Notes: a model not told the origin generated them from the sequence alone. Shown: positions 43,120 through 51,903, counted from the stretch's first letter. The stretch is 64,000 bases of DNA from Methanocalculus natronophilus (GCF_038751955.1 NZ_JBCEXH010000001.1:328300-392299); one strand, 5' to 3'. Numbers and translations are program-made.

Positions 43120-44289
43120 TCATCCAGCAGGCGAGTCTGCCCCTCCGGGATACATGCCAACATATGGGGCATTGCAGTCCCCGTGTTCAGGATAAAGAGG
43201 CGTACCCGAGACCAGTTGATAGTCATCGAACCAGTATGCATCCGGGTTCCGTGTGCAGACCATGACTTTGCCCATCTCTCTTGGATTGGCAGCCTGGTGA
43301 TATTTCAGCACGATATGATCATCTGTGCAGGCGGCTATCTCGATCTTGCCGGTTGCATGCGACATCACAAACCGCACACGTTTTGCAATACCTGAGACCC
43401 TGGCACGCGCCTCTTCAAATATCCGGTACCCCTCCTCTACCGGGACCGCATAGATATGATTGCCATGGGTCGGGCGGCACTGGAAGATATAGTAGGGTGA
43501 AATGCCGATAAACGAGAGTTTCTGGAAGAGTTCTGCCAGCACATCAGGAGAATCGTTAATGCCACGGAGAATTGGCGTCTGGTTCAGCACCATCACCCCT
43601 GCATCAGTGAGAGCGGTGACTGCTTTGACTGCTTCTGCTGTGATCTCGCGGGGATGCGTGAACTGGCTCATCACGTAGATCCGCTTCTCTGGAAGGCTGT
43701 ACTCCTGCAGGAGATGAAGAAGATCCGGATCCTCTGAGATCCGCATCGGGTTGTAGGCAGGTAGCTTGCTCCCGATCCTGATAATACTGACATGATCGAT
43801 CCTGCGAAGCTCTTCGATAATCTCCCTGAGCTTCCCTGTCCCAAGCATCAGGGGATCGCCGCCTGTGAGGAGGACGTTTGTTATCTCGGGATGATTTCTG
43901 ATATAGTCAATACCAGCAGAAACATCCGGGGAGACTTCGTCTGCACCAGATACAAAGAGCCGTTTTCTGAAACAGTACCGGCAGAGTCCCCCGCACGAAT
44001 CAGATACCAGGAGAAGGCCTGTCCGTGCATACTTGTGCTGAAGTCCTGGTGCATGCGTATAGGCCGATTCAGATGAGGGGTCGAGATTGCCTTCCTCCTC
44101 CTCGATCTCACCGGGATCGGGGATCACAAGCCGCCTGATCGGATCTGCTGGATCCGACCAGTCGATAAGACCCAGGTAATAGTCACTCGCCTTGAAGGAG
44201 AACCAGTTCAGAACCGCACCTATCTTTTCCCGCTCTTCACTTGAAATCCCTGGGATTTCCGATACAGATGTAATATAGCGTGTTTTCAT
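43120..44289 (-). CDS. KamA-family radical SAM aminomutase-like enzyme, substrate uncertain
   Basis: 389 residues. The radical SAM cluster is C99-x3-C103-x2-C106 and the fold follows lysine 2,3-aminomutase (LLTGGDPL, RIGSKLPAYNPMRI). The PLP lysine is probably K315 in HATGK. The two aspartates that hold the substrate's side-chain amine in lysine aminomutase are not there: the CDLS-type segment reads C271-R272-P-T and the DAPGGGGK-type segment reads S-H-A-T-G-K, two residues shorter. So lysine is doubtful. No acetyltransferase partner (ablB) is adjacent. GGAGGTGA sits five bases before the ATG at 44289. Confidence 0.75.
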   Translation of the reverse strand: MKTRYITSVSEIPGISSEEREKIGAVLNWFSFKASDYYLGLIDWSDPADPIRRLVIPDPGEIEEEEGNLDPSSESAYTHAPGLQHKYARTGLLLVSDSCGGLCRYCFRKRLFVSGADEVSPDVSAGIDYIRNHPEITNVLLTGGDPLMLGTGKLREIIEELRRIDHVSIIRIGSKLPAYNPMRISEDPDLLHLLQEYSLPEKRIYVMSQFTHPREITAEAVKAVTALTDAGVMVLNQTPILRGINDSPDVLAELFQKLSFIGISPYYIFQCRPTHGNHIYAVPVEEGYRIFEEARARVSGIAKRVRFVMSHATGKIEIAACTDDHIVLKYHQAANPREMGKVMVCTRNPDAYWFDDYQLVSGTPLYPEHGDCNAPYVGMYPGGADSPAG

Positions 44290-44447
44290 AATAATCACCT
44301 CCGCTCAGGATACCATGATCGCACCGGACCAATTTCGGTACAACTGATAAAACGGCACACCCCTGACCAGGGCATACAAAGAAGGATGCACCTGCAGTCA
44401 CGTGACCGATAATAACTCTAGAAAGCCAGGTACCTGTGGCATGCAAT

Positions 44448-44458
44448 AGTATATAAAA
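44448..44458 (-). promoter_or_regulatory. TATA box of the KamA-family gene
   Basis: On the minus strand this reads TTTTATATACT. It predicts a start near 44425 and a leader of about 135 bases. The leader contains AGGTACCT and other short dyads but no fold that I trust. Confidence 0.5.
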
Positions 44459-44500
44459 TTTGGCTGAAGCCACCCTGATAAGACTGAAATGAGCTCTGAT

Positions 44501-44507
44501 AAAAAAA
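44501..44507 (-). terminator. Poly-T end of the arv operon
   Basis: Seven T residues on the minus strand about 20 bases after the stop of the zinc-ribbon gene; the stretch between is also T-rich. Confidence 0.55.
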
Positions 44508-44527
44508 TAGAGAAGAATATAAGCTTT

Positions 44528-44920
44528 TTATTTTTTATGTTTTGACTTTTTTCCCTTTGGTTTTGCCATTGAGATAAGGTCGACAACGTAGCTGCCATCC
44601 TTTCCAACACCAATCACCCGTTCATCAGACTGGACCAGTTTCTCAATATTCAGCTCATAGCTGCCCGGACCCACTATCCTGACGCTCTCGACACGATCAT
44701 AAAAGTCATCCTGCTTTTTCCTCTGCGTTTTTACTTCCAGAACAGGTTCGTTCGTCTCGGTTGCAATATCCTCGATGGACTTCTCTTCAAGGACATCCTT
44801 ATGCCTCACCCTGTCACTGACATACAGGAACTTCTTTCCGTCACAGCTCGGACATCCCCTCAGAATCTCAGTTGAGCCATCCCGAAACTCACGGCCGCAC
44901 TGGGTGCATTTGTGAGGCAT
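44528..44920 (-). CDS. arvC: Zinc-ribbon protein OapC/ArvC
   Basis: 130 residues. The N-terminus is a zinc ribbon C5-TQC8-G ... C23-PSC26 (CTQCGREF, RGCPSCDGK). A linker rich in acid residues and a C-terminal beta-rich part follow, ending in a Lys-rich tail. It is the third gene of the conserved GTPase, DUF2073, zinc-ribbon cluster; in haloarchaea this cluster was linked to extracellular vesicle formation. It starts nine bases after the arvB stop. Confidence 0.75.
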   Translation of the reverse strand: MPHKCTQCGREFRDGSTEILRGCPSCDGKKFLYVSDRVRHKDVLEEKSIEDIATETNEPVLEVKTQRKKQDDFYDRVESVRIVGPGSYELNIEKLVQSDERVIGVGKDGSYVVDLISMAKPKGKKSKHKK

Positions 44921-44929
44921 GGTATCTGA

Positions 44930-45310
44930 TCACCTCCCTGAAGAGAGAGAGGCCCAGGCAACAAGCCGGTCTCGCTCGATCTTCAGCATCTTCAACTGCC
45001 CAGCAGGTCCAATGACCGTCATCCGGCCCTGCGGCTTCTTCCGACCACCAAATATCTTCGCAAATATACCGCCGGATTCTGCTTCACTTCCCGGGTAGGT
45101 CTCCATCTCAATTCCCGAAAAACCGCCTGGCCGGATCTCCATCATCGTATACTCAACAAGAAGACTCTGTTCATCTGGTGAAAGCCCACGTTCAAGGACA
45201 ACGACATTCCCGAGCATAACTGAATCGAGGATCGTCCGGATCTTCTCCATTCCGGTCAGGTTTTTGAGTCGGTCTGCCGAGATCAGTTCAATCTGTACTC
45301 CCTGTATCAT
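44930..45310 (-). CDS. arvB: DUF2073 protein OapB/ArvB
   Basis: 126 residues of the DUF2073 family: GVQIELISADRLKNLTGMEKIRTILDSVMLGNVVVLERGLSPDEQ at the N-terminus and GRMTVIGPAGQLKMLKIERD near the end. The ATG at 45310 is preceded by AGGTGAT four bases away, itself overlapping the stop of arvA; a GTG nine bases earlier is less likely. Thought to work with the ArvA GTPase. Confidence 0.8.
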   Translation of the reverse strand: MIQGVQIELISADRLKNLTGMEKIRTILDSVMLGNVVVLERGLSPDEQSLLVEYTMMEIRPGGFSGIEMETYPGSEAESGGIFAKIFGGRKKPQGRMTVIGPAGQLKMLKIERDRLVAWASLSSGR

Positions 45311-45315
45311 TGGTA

Positions 45316-45957
45316 TCACCTGAAATGTTCTGTCATAATATCGTAGAGCTCATCCATATTTGTCCCTTCAAGCCCTGATACAGAGACAACCGGATGCTGC
45401 GGAAACGCACTCTTTATCCTGGAAGGTGCGGCATCCGGGAGATCGGTCTTGTTCGCGAGGATAACCACCGGCAGGTCCCTGCTCTCGATGATACCGACCA
45501 TCATGATGTTCACCTGCATGAAGGGATCAAGCGTGCTGTCCATCACGTAGATGACACCGTTGATATCCTCCCTGAGCCAGTGCATCGCTTCGGCAACACC
45601 CTCGGTTGCCTCACGGGCACGGGTGATCGCCTCATCCTGTTCAAGTCCGTATTCAAGGAACTCATGGTAGTCGATCTTGGTTGTCACACCGGGAGTATCG
45701 ACGATATCAAGAGCAAGCGTATTCCCGTTTGCACCGGTGATCACCACATCCTCCCTCCGCCGTGCCCGGCGGGTTTCGTGAGGTATCTCGGAGACCGGGC
45801 CGACTGCATCACCTGAACAGTCCCTGACGATGCGGTTTGCCAGCGTTGTCTTCCCGGCATTTGGCGGACCATAGATACCGATCCGGGATCTCGACCTCCG
45901 GAATATTGACTGGAAGAATCTTCTGAATCTGTTTTTTGCCCGACTGAACATACTCAT
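45316..45957 (-). CDS. arvA: Era-like small GTPase OapA/ArvA
   Basis: 213 residues. G1 is GPPNAGKTT (about 31-39), G3 DTPG (about 86-89), G4 NKTD (about 169-172); a basic N-terminus (RAKNRFRRFFQSIFRRSRSR) may bind membrane or nucleic acid. It is the archaeal Era-like GTPase long named OapA and, in haloarchaea, reported as the GTPase ArvA that drives vesicle formation. First of three coupled genes; divergent from the CBS operon. Confidence 0.85.
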   Translation of the reverse strand: MSMFSRAKNRFRRFFQSIFRRSRSRIGIYGPPNAGKTTLANRIVRDCSGDAVGPVSEIPHETRRARRREDVVITGANGNTLALDIVDTPGVTTKIDYHEFLEYGLEQDEAITRAREATEGVAEAMHWLREDINGVIYVMDSTLDPFMQVNIMMVGIIESRDLPVVILANKTDLPDAAPSRIKSAFPQHPVVSVSGLEGTNMDELYDIMTEHFR

Positions 45958-46158
45958 CTGTCATCCCCTTTTCCACAAGATGCTTCAGACTCCTTTCTTC
46001 TGCTTTTTGATATCATAGAAATCGATAGTACCTGTACTCTTCTTTCGATTACTAATAATACTACCCTCCAGCCAGCAACAGCTTTTCCGGGATACCAGGC
46101 AGTTTCCGGGTATCAACAGATCCCTGTCATTTCACCACAGGGTCTGCCTGTCGAATCA

Positions 46159-46167
46159 TTTTAATAT
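46159..46167 (+). promoter_or_regulatory. TATA box of the five-gene CBS operon
   Basis: TTTTAATAT lies 60-68 bases before the first CBS gene, predicting a start near 46190. GGAGGTGA at about 46211-46218 is the ribosome binding site for the ATG at 46227. The rest of the 269-base divergent gap shows no other element that I trust. Confidence 0.55.
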
Positions 46168-46226
46168 GGGCATCGCGTAGTAGTTGTGTCCATCAGCGGA
46201 AAGCAGAAGACGGAGGTGAAATAGAA

Positions 46227-46790
46227 ATGAGACATAGTGATAACATGGATTTCGAGACACGCATCCCGGTTCGGGAAGTGATGAAACTTCATCCAACCAC
46301 AATCGATGCATACGCCACAACGGCTGATGCGGCCAGGGCAATGTGCCGTGACGAGGTTGGGAGCTGTATTGTGCTTCAGAACAACCTTCCAATCGGTATT
46401 GTAACCGAGGAGGACTTCAACTGCAAGGTAATGGCCAAGGACAGAAAACCTGGCGAGGTATATGTGAAGGACGTCATGAGCACCCCGCTGATTACCATTG
46501 GTGGAGAGGCAGTAATCGCAGACGCCGCAAAGATGATGGTAAAGAGCCGTGTCCGGCGGCTTCCTGTGGTTGATGCGGACCAGAAGGTAATCGGTATGAT
46601 CACCGTCCGGGACATCCTCGGCGTGGCAAACGAGATCAACGAGATCATGACAGATCTGATCGTCATCAACAGGATGAACGACTACCATGCCGGAATCTGT
46701 GACCGCTGCGGAAGCATGTCAGATGATCTGGTCACATTCGACAGCCAGACTATCTGCCCGGTCTGCCGTGAAGAGGAGTCAATCCTATGA
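46227..46790 (+). CDS. CBS-pair protein with C-terminal zinc ribbon
   Basis: 187 residues. Two CBS modules (about 13-70 and 80-133) form one Bateman pair; the second has the usual D-ITVRDIL end. The C-terminus has C158-x2-C161 and C177-x2-C180, a probable zinc ribbon. CBS pairs bind AMP, ATP, SAM or related ligands. First gene of five; its stop overlaps the next start (ATGA). No enzyme domain is attached, so it probably acts on a partner. Confidence 0.85.
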   Translation: MRHSDNMDFETRIPVREVMKLHPTTIDAYATTADAARAMCRDEVGSCIVLQNNLPIGIVTEEDFNCKVMAKDRKPGEVYVKDVMSTPLITIGGEAVIADAAKMMVKSRVRRLPVVDADQKVIGMITVRDILGVANEINEIMTDLIVINRMNDYHAGICDRCGSMSDDLVTFDSQTICPVCREEESIL

Positions 46791-47545
46791 AAGTCGCCCG
46801 AGATCTGATGATTGAGGTCACGACCCTTCAGGCAGACGAGTATGTCACCCGGGCACGGCAGATCCTGCGGGATGATGTCCATCGGGAGATCTTCATCACC
46901 GATTCAGATAACCAGCTTGAAGGGAAGATCACTATCACCGATGTCCTGAGAGTGATGGATACACGATCCAATGTCACTATTGCAGGTTTCATCAGCCATG
47001 CAGCAGCTGTTCCAATGGAGGCACCTCTTGAAGATGTTGCATCAGCCATTCTCGCATCAGAAGCAGACAGCGCAGCTGTTGTCAATGCAAAAAATGAATG
47101 CATCGGGGCCATTCTGCTCAGGGATCTCTTCCCGATCCTGGTCTCCCGCCATGAGATCAAGGGCAGGGTTCTCGATGTTATGACAGAGCAGGTCATCTGT
47201 TCTGACGCAGACGACAGCATCCAGAAGGTCTATGCGACCATCCTCGATAGTGGCTATGCCTCCCTGCCGATTGTCAGTAAAAAGGAGATTGTCGGGATCA
47301 TCTCCCGCCGCGACCTTGTAGAAAACGGCAGGATCAGGCATTCCATTGGGAACAGCAAAAAGATCCCCATCAACCGCGTCATGAACACCCCGGTTATCAC
47401 AACCGGCCCGGATGCTATGGTATCTGATGCCGCAAACCTCATGATCACCCATGATATCAGCCGCATGCCGGTTGTCAGGGACAGGGTTATCGTCGGCATT
47501 CTGGATCGCCATGATGTCCTGAAAACCCTTGTCAAAAAGGCGTGA
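46787..47545 (+). CDS. Four-CBS protein 1
   Basis: 252 residues made almost wholly of four CBS modules (about 1-60, 65-120, 125-185, 195-250), i.e. two Bateman pairs. Typical endings DVLRVMD, RDLFPIL, RRDLVENG and DRHDVLK recur. No other domain. Second gene of the CBS operon. Confidence 0.85.
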   Translation: MKVARDLMIEVTTLQADEYVTRARQILRDDVHREIFITDSDNQLEGKITITDVLRVMDTRSNVTIAGFISHAAAVPMEAPLEDVASAILASEADSAAVVNAKNECIGAILLRDLFPILVSRHEIKGRVLDVMTEQVICSDADDSIQKVYATILDSGYASLPIVSKKEIVGIISRRDLVENGRIRHSIGNSKKIPINRVMNTPVITTGPDAMVSDAANLMITHDISRMPVVRDRVIVGILDRHDVLKTLVKKA

Positions 47546-47555
47546 AGGAGTCAGC

Positions 47556-48497
47556 ATGCACGAGAGAAATACAGGCCAGAACAAAGGTGAGCGTCACCTT
47601 ATGATGCAAGGCAAGATGAATCGTGGATCAGTAGAGTTTAAATCCCGTCCGGCTGAGCGGAAAGGCGGCATAATGTCCATCGCAACACCGGATGTAATCT
47701 GTGTTCCGCCGACGATGACCATCTGCGATGGTGTGGAGACGATGACCCGGGAGGGTTTTCGGAGGCTTCCCATCACAGATGCCGGCAGCGGGCACCTCCG
47801 CGGGATCATCACGGTCTCAGATATCGTCGATTTTATGGGCGGTGGAGACCGGTTCAACCTGGTGACAAAGAAACATCATGGAAACTTTGTCTCAGCAATC
47901 AATGACAGCCTGAGAACGATCATGACCGAACAGGTCATGACACTGTCGGAATCAGACGGTATCGAGGATGCAATAGACCTGATCGTCCTGAAAAGACACG
48001 GTGGAGCCCCGATCATAAATGCCGATTCAAAAGTCATCGGAATGGTGACCGAACACGATCTGCTCAAAGCCCTCTTCCATGGACAGAGTCTCCTTTCAGT
48101 AGAGGACGTGATGTCACAGGCACCACGGGTCACAAACCCCGACTGTTCGATTGCAGCGGTTGCAGAGCAGATGAACAAATACCGCTTCAGAAGGCTCCCG
48201 GTTGTCTCCGAAGATGTCCTCTTTGGAATCGTGACGGCAACAGATATCATGAAGTACCTCGGATCAGGCGAGGTGTTCCGGAAGCTGGAGACTGGAGATG
48301 TCGGTGAAGTGACGGCTCAGCCGATCCGCTCCATCATGAGCCGCAGCCTCCAGACAACAACACCTGATAAAAGCATCAATGAGGTGGCACGCGAGATGGT
48401 GCAGAAAGAGATTGGAGCGTTCCCCGTCACCGAAGAGTCACGCCTCATTGGAATGATAACAGAATTCGATCTTGTCAAAACACTCGCAAAGAGGTGA
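47556..48497 (+). CDS. Four-CBS protein 2 with a basic N-terminal extension
   Basis: 313 residues. A polar, basic N-terminus of about 40 residues with several Met, Lys and Arg precedes four CBS modules (about 42-100, 120-180, 185-245, 255-312). The ATG at 47556 has GGAG five bases before it and begins after the previous stop; an upstream TTG is not needed. Possible nucleic-acid or partner binding by the N-terminus is inference. Confidence 0.8.
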   Translation: MHERNTGQNKGERHLMMQGKMNRGSVEFKSRPAERKGGIMSIATPDVICVPPTMTICDGVETMTREGFRRLPITDAGSGHLRGIITVSDIVDFMGGGDRFNLVTKKHHGNFVSAINDSLRTIMTEQVMTLSESDGIEDAIDLIVLKRHGGAPIINADSKVIGMVTEHDLLKALFHGQSLLSVEDVMSQAPRVTNPDCSIAAVAEQMNKYRFRRLPVVSEDVLFGIVTATDIMKYLGSGEVFRKLETGDVGEVTAQPIRSIMSRSLQTTTPDKSINEVAREMVQKEIGAFPVTEESRLIGMITEFDLVKTLAKR

Positions 48498-48503
48498 GAC
48501 ACC

Positions 48504-49343
48504 ATGATAATCAGAGAGATGATGTCATCCCCTGTTTATGTTGTGGGCAGAAACGAGAATATCGCTCATGCCCGCAACATGATGCTGAAGCACAGGATAT
48601 CAAGACTGCTTGTGATGGATGAGGATGAATCGCTTGCCGGTATCATCACAAAAAAGGATATCGCATACGGATTCCGGCAGACCGATCCCATCTGGAGAAG
48701 GAGGCCCATTGACAGGATACCAATTGAGGTGATGATGAGAAGAGAGCCGGTTACCATAGCGCCCCAGGCAGAGGCACGTGAAGCAGCGCACCTGATGCTT
48801 GCCAATGATGTCAGCGGTCTTCCGGTCACCGAGCTTGGGAAGGTCGAGGGTATCGTCACAAAGAGCGATATCATGGCATCCGGAGAGGTTGACCGGATCA
48901 GGGCAAAGGTCTCCGATATCATGGAGGACGTGATGACGGTATCACGCTACCACTCCCTGAACCATATTATCGACATCATCAGGGAGAGAAATGACAAGCT
49001 GCTTGTGGTAAACAATGACGGAACACTTGCAGGAGTTATCACGGAATCCAATATTGCATTCTATGAATACTTCGATCATATGGGCATTCCCGAGAAGGAC
49101 ATCACCCATCTGAGACGGCAGGAGAGCGGAGGGAGAAAAAGCCTCCGTCATGTCCGTCATGTCTCAGGGATAGCAGAGGACGTGATGTCCCGTCCGGTGA
49201 GGACAATCAACCCGGATGAATCTATAGCAAGTGCGATTGCGTTAATGAGAGAGCACCAGATCAACAGTATCATCGCTGTTTCCGATGGTGAGATCAGAGG
49301 GATATTAAAACGGGATGACATACTGAAAGAGGTAGCACAATGA
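48504..49343 (+). CDS. Four-CBS protein 3
   Basis: 279 residues: four CBS modules (about 1-60, 70-125, 135-190, 225-278) with a Lys/Arg-rich insertion (HLRRQESGGRKSLRHVRHV, about 203-221) between the third and fourth. GAGGTGAG before the ATG. Overlaps the fifth gene by four bases. Confidence 0.85.
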   Translation: MIIREMMSSPVYVVGRNENIAHARNMMLKHRISRLLVMDEDESLAGIITKKDIAYGFRQTDPIWRRRPIDRIPIEVMMRREPVTIAPQAEAREAAHLMLANDVSGLPVTELGKVEGIVTKSDIMASGEVDRIRAKVSDIMEDVMTVSRYHSLNHIIDIIRERNDKLLVVNNDGTLAGVITESNIAFYEYFDHMGIPEKDITHLRRQESGGRKSLRHVRHVSGIAEDVMSRPVRTINPDESIASAIALMREHQINSIIAVSDGEIRGILKRDDILKEVAQ

Positions 49344-50116
49344 CAGCAGAGATAACTATCAGGGACGTCATGTCAAAACCCGTCAGTATTGCGAAATCGG
49401 CTCTTATAACAGAGGCGCTTGACCGGATGCTCGCAGACGGTGTCGACCCGATCATCGTCACCCACCAGAATAAGGTCATCGGTACAGCCTCCCGCCGGAC
49501 AATTGCCGAGAAGATCGGCAGCAAGAAGACAGGGAATATTCCGCCAACCCAGATCCACGTTGCGAACGTGACCAAAGAGGACTTTACCTTTGCCTACCCG
49601 GATCAGGAGATCGATATCCTGATTCCGCTCCTCCAGAGCTACAAGATTGTTGTTGTTCTGGACAGTGAACACAAGCTTATCGGGAAAGTGACGATGGCTG
49701 ATCTGCTCAGAGTACTGAAGCCCAACTGTCCGCTTGAGGATGTTATCGAGACTGCGCCAAAGATCGCACCTGAAGACCGGATTGTTCACCTTCACCGGAG
49801 AATGGTTGACGATTCCGCGACCAGGTTTATCGTCAATGACAATGGTATGATCCTTGGCATCGTCACCGAGACCGATCTTGCACGTGCAGTTGTCAGACTC
49901 AAAGAGATGGTTGAGGTGCGGCATCAGGATAACAGGATCCGAAACCTGATCGCAAAGGATATCATGAGCACCCCCGTCATCACGACTGACATGAAATCAA
50001 CAGTCGAAGAGGTCATTGACCTGATGGCAGGAAAAAATATCAGTACGGTTCTCGTGACCAGCCAGGAAAAGCCAGTCGGCCTTATCACCCGGAGATCGCT
50101 TATTAAAGCGCTCTGA
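49340..50116 (+). CDS. Four-CBS protein 4
   Basis: 258 residues, again four CBS modules, the second and third more divergent than in the preceding genes (for example KVTMADLLRVLKP, TETDLARAVVRL). Last gene of the operon. It ends in RRSLIKAL at the C-terminus and is followed by a poly-T end. Confidence 0.8.
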   Translation: MTAEITIRDVMSKPVSIAKSALITEALDRMLADGVDPIIVTHQNKVIGTASRRTIAEKIGSKKTGNIPPTQIHVANVTKEDFTFAYPDQEIDILIPLLQSYKIVVVLDSEHKLIGKVTMADLLRVLKPNCPLEDVIETAPKIAPEDRIVHLHRRMVDDSATRFIVNDNGMILGIVTETDLARAVVRLKEMVEVRHQDNRIRNLIAKDIMSTPVITTDMKSTVEEVIDLMAGKNISTVLVTSQEKPVGLITRRSLIKAL

Positions 50117-50140
50117 GAAGATAAAACGGCTCTTTTCTTC

Positions 50141-50147
50141 TTTTTTT
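50141..50147 (+). terminator. Poly-T end of the CBS operon
   Basis: Seven T residues, preceded by a further T-rich stretch (TCTTTTCTTC), begin 25 bases after the last CBS gene. Confidence 0.6.
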
Positions 50148-50250
50148 ACCAACACCAGAAAAGCCCCGTGAGGCAGCAGACCATATCCACACCCCTAACC
50201 ATGCTGCCCGATAGCGCCTTTTAATACAGGGAGCAGTGCATGTACTCTGC

Positions 50251-51219
50251 ATGGAGATGAACCCGACCACCCCGGTACAACCTACCGAGCAGATCAGCGA
50301 ACTCCTTGATGCGATGAGCAGGACCGGTTTTCAGGGCCGGAAACTTGGTGAAGCATACAGGATATGGAGGGAGATGATCCGGGATCCCGACTGTACAATC
50401 CTGCTTGGCATCTCGGGCGCGATGGTGCCTGCAGGAATGCAGGAATGCCTCATTACCCTGGCAGAAAACCACTATATTGATGGTATCGTCTCAACCGGTG
50501 CAAACATCTTCCATGACATCTGTGAACACCTGGGCGTCCGCCACTATCGCGGCCACCACATGGCCGATGATGAAACACTTTTTGAGAAGGGGATCGACCG
50601 GATCTACGATGTCTTCGCCTATGAAGAGGAGTTCCGGGATATCGATTCCCGGGTCGAGCGCTATCTCGCATCCATTGCACCATTTAAGGGATCGAGCCGC
50701 GAGCTGATTGGCCGGATCGGTACATGGATCGCCAGTGAGAGACCAGAGGGGCGATCGCTCACCGCCACCTGTGCTGCTGAAGGCATCCCCATCTTTGTCC
50801 CTGCAATCGCAGACTCATCAATTGGGATCAGCCTGGTGATGGCACGGAGGGCAGGTGTTGAGGTCGAGGTCGACCAGATCGCCGATACCGACGAGATTAC
50901 CCGGATGGTCGAGGGTGCAGGGAAGACCGGTGTCGTCTATATCGGAGGGGGTGTTCCGAAGAACTTCATCCAGCAGACCCAGGTGATAGCCTCAATCCAT
51001 GAGCACGATCTCGGCGGCCATGCCTATGCGGTCCAGTTCACCACCGATGCCCCCCATTGGGGAGGGCTCTCCGGCTGCACCTTCGAAGAGGCGATCAGCT
51101 GGGGCAAGGAGACCGTGGACTCGCCCCGTGTCCAGTGTTTCTGCGACGCCACAATCGCCCTCCCCCTGGTAACCTCAGCCCTTGTTTTCTCCGGGATTCA
51201 GCGGACAGGGCGGAGTTGA
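50251..51219 (+). CDS. dys: Deoxyhypusine synthase
   Basis: 322 residues. The catalytic lysine segment is GGGVPKNF (about 231-238), and the NAD-binding SWGKE close to the end and STGANIFHDI (about 85-94) are typical. It transfers the aminobutyl group of spermidine to aIF5A lysine; agmatine-dependent variants exist in archaea. The start is uncertain: ATG at 50251 or 50257; TTTAATAC about 30 bases upstream suggests a leaderless message beginning near 50251. Confidence 0.88.
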   Translation: MEMNPTTPVQPTEQISELLDAMSRTGFQGRKLGEAYRIWREMIRDPDCTILLGISGAMVPAGMQECLITLAENHYIDGIVSTGANIFHDICEHLGVRHYRGHHMADDETLFEKGIDRIYDVFAYEEEFRDIDSRVERYLASIAPFKGSSRELIGRIGTWIASERPEGRSLTATCAAEGIPIFVPAIADSSIGISLVMARRAGVEVEVDQIADTDEITRMVEGAGKTGVVYIGGGVPKNFIQQTQVIASIHEHDLGGHAYAVQFTTDAPHWGGLSGCTFEEAISWGKETVDSPRVQCFCDATIALPLVTSALVFSGIQRTGRS

Positions 51220-51240
51220 CCACCCATAACAATTAATACC

Positions 51241-51245
51241 TTTTT
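51241..51245 (+). terminator. Short poly-T end after dys
   Basis: TTTTTCTT about 20 bases after the dys stop, directly before the next promoter. Confidence 0.35.
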
Positions 51246-51251
51246 CTTCCA

Positions 51252-51259
51252 ATAGTATA
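51252..51259 (+). promoter_or_regulatory. TATA box of the tRNA-Ser and ribosomal operon
   Basis: ATAGTATA predicts transcription from near 51283, about 42 bases before tRNA-Ser. It probably drives the whole tRNA-Ser to Rpo6/enolase cluster, since no other promoter is obvious within it. Confidence 0.5.
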
Positions 51260-51324
51260 GAGCACTCATTTATGGAGCGGTGCCGGTACAGTGCACTGCG
51301 AGTGTCGAAAGATGCGTCGTCTCT

Positions 51325-51409
51325 GTTGAGGTAGCCAAGCCTGGTATGGCGCAGGTTTGCTAAACCTGTGTCCCCCTGGGACTCGAGGGTTCAAATCCCT
51401 CCCTCAGCG
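51325..51409 (+). tRNA. tRNA-Ser (anticodon GCT)
   Basis: Acceptor arms GTTGAGG and CCTCAGC pair with one G-T. The anticodon arm CAGGT/ACCTG encloses TTGCTAA, anticodon GCT, which reads AGC and AGU. A long variable arm (GTCCCCCTGGGAC) is typical of class II tRNA-Ser. Discriminator G; CCA not encoded. It leads the ribosomal operon. Confidence 0.95.
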
Positions 51410-51439
51410 CTGTAAGAGAAGATACACGAGGAAGCTACA

Positions 51440-51889
51440 ATGGAAGATACCGAACTGAATTACTTCGTACGCGTCAGCAATACCGATCTTGACGGCACAA
51501 AACAGGTCCAGATCGCGCTGACGGGCATCAAGGGCGTGGGTACCCACACCGCGCTCGTCCTGGCACGCAAGGCCGGCGTCAACACCCACGAGCTGATGGG
51601 CAAACTGTCAGATGAGGATGTTGACCGGATCCGGGCTGTTGTGGACGAGTACGTTGAGACAGTCCCGACCTGGATGATGAACAGACCAAAAGACCTCTAT
51701 ACCGGAAAACCCCGCCACCTTCTCGCCGCTGATGTCTCGCTTGCACATGACGAGGATATCAATATTATGAGGAAGATGCGCTGCTACCGCGGCATCCGTC
51801 ATGATACCGGACAGAAGGTACGTGGACAGCGGACAAAATCCACTGGCAGGACAGGAGCGACTGTTGGTGTGTCCAAGAAGAAGAGATAA
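51440..51889 (+). CDS. rps13: 30S ribosomal protein uS13
   Basis: 149 residues. N-terminal helix-two-turn-helix ([21 protein letters not shown]) and a C-terminal basic tail ([23 protein letters not shown]) are diagnostic of uS13 in the head of the small subunit. First protein gene of the uS13-uS4-uS11-Rpo3 cluster. Confidence 0.95.
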   Translation: MEDTELNYFVRVSNTDLDGTKQVQIALTGIKGVGTHTALVLARKAGVNTHELMGKLSDEDVDRIRAVVDEYVETVPTWMMNRPKDLYTGKPRHLLAADVSLAHDEDINIMRKMRCYRGIRHDTGQKVRGQRTKSTGRTGATVGVSKKKR

Positions 51890-51903
51890 GGGGTGAAGAC
51901 AAA

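Noticed and set aside
43120-44289. Canonical lysine 2,3-aminomutase (AblA)
   Set aside because: Substrate-binding aspartates are missing and no ablB acetyltransferase gene is adjacent; called only as KamA family.
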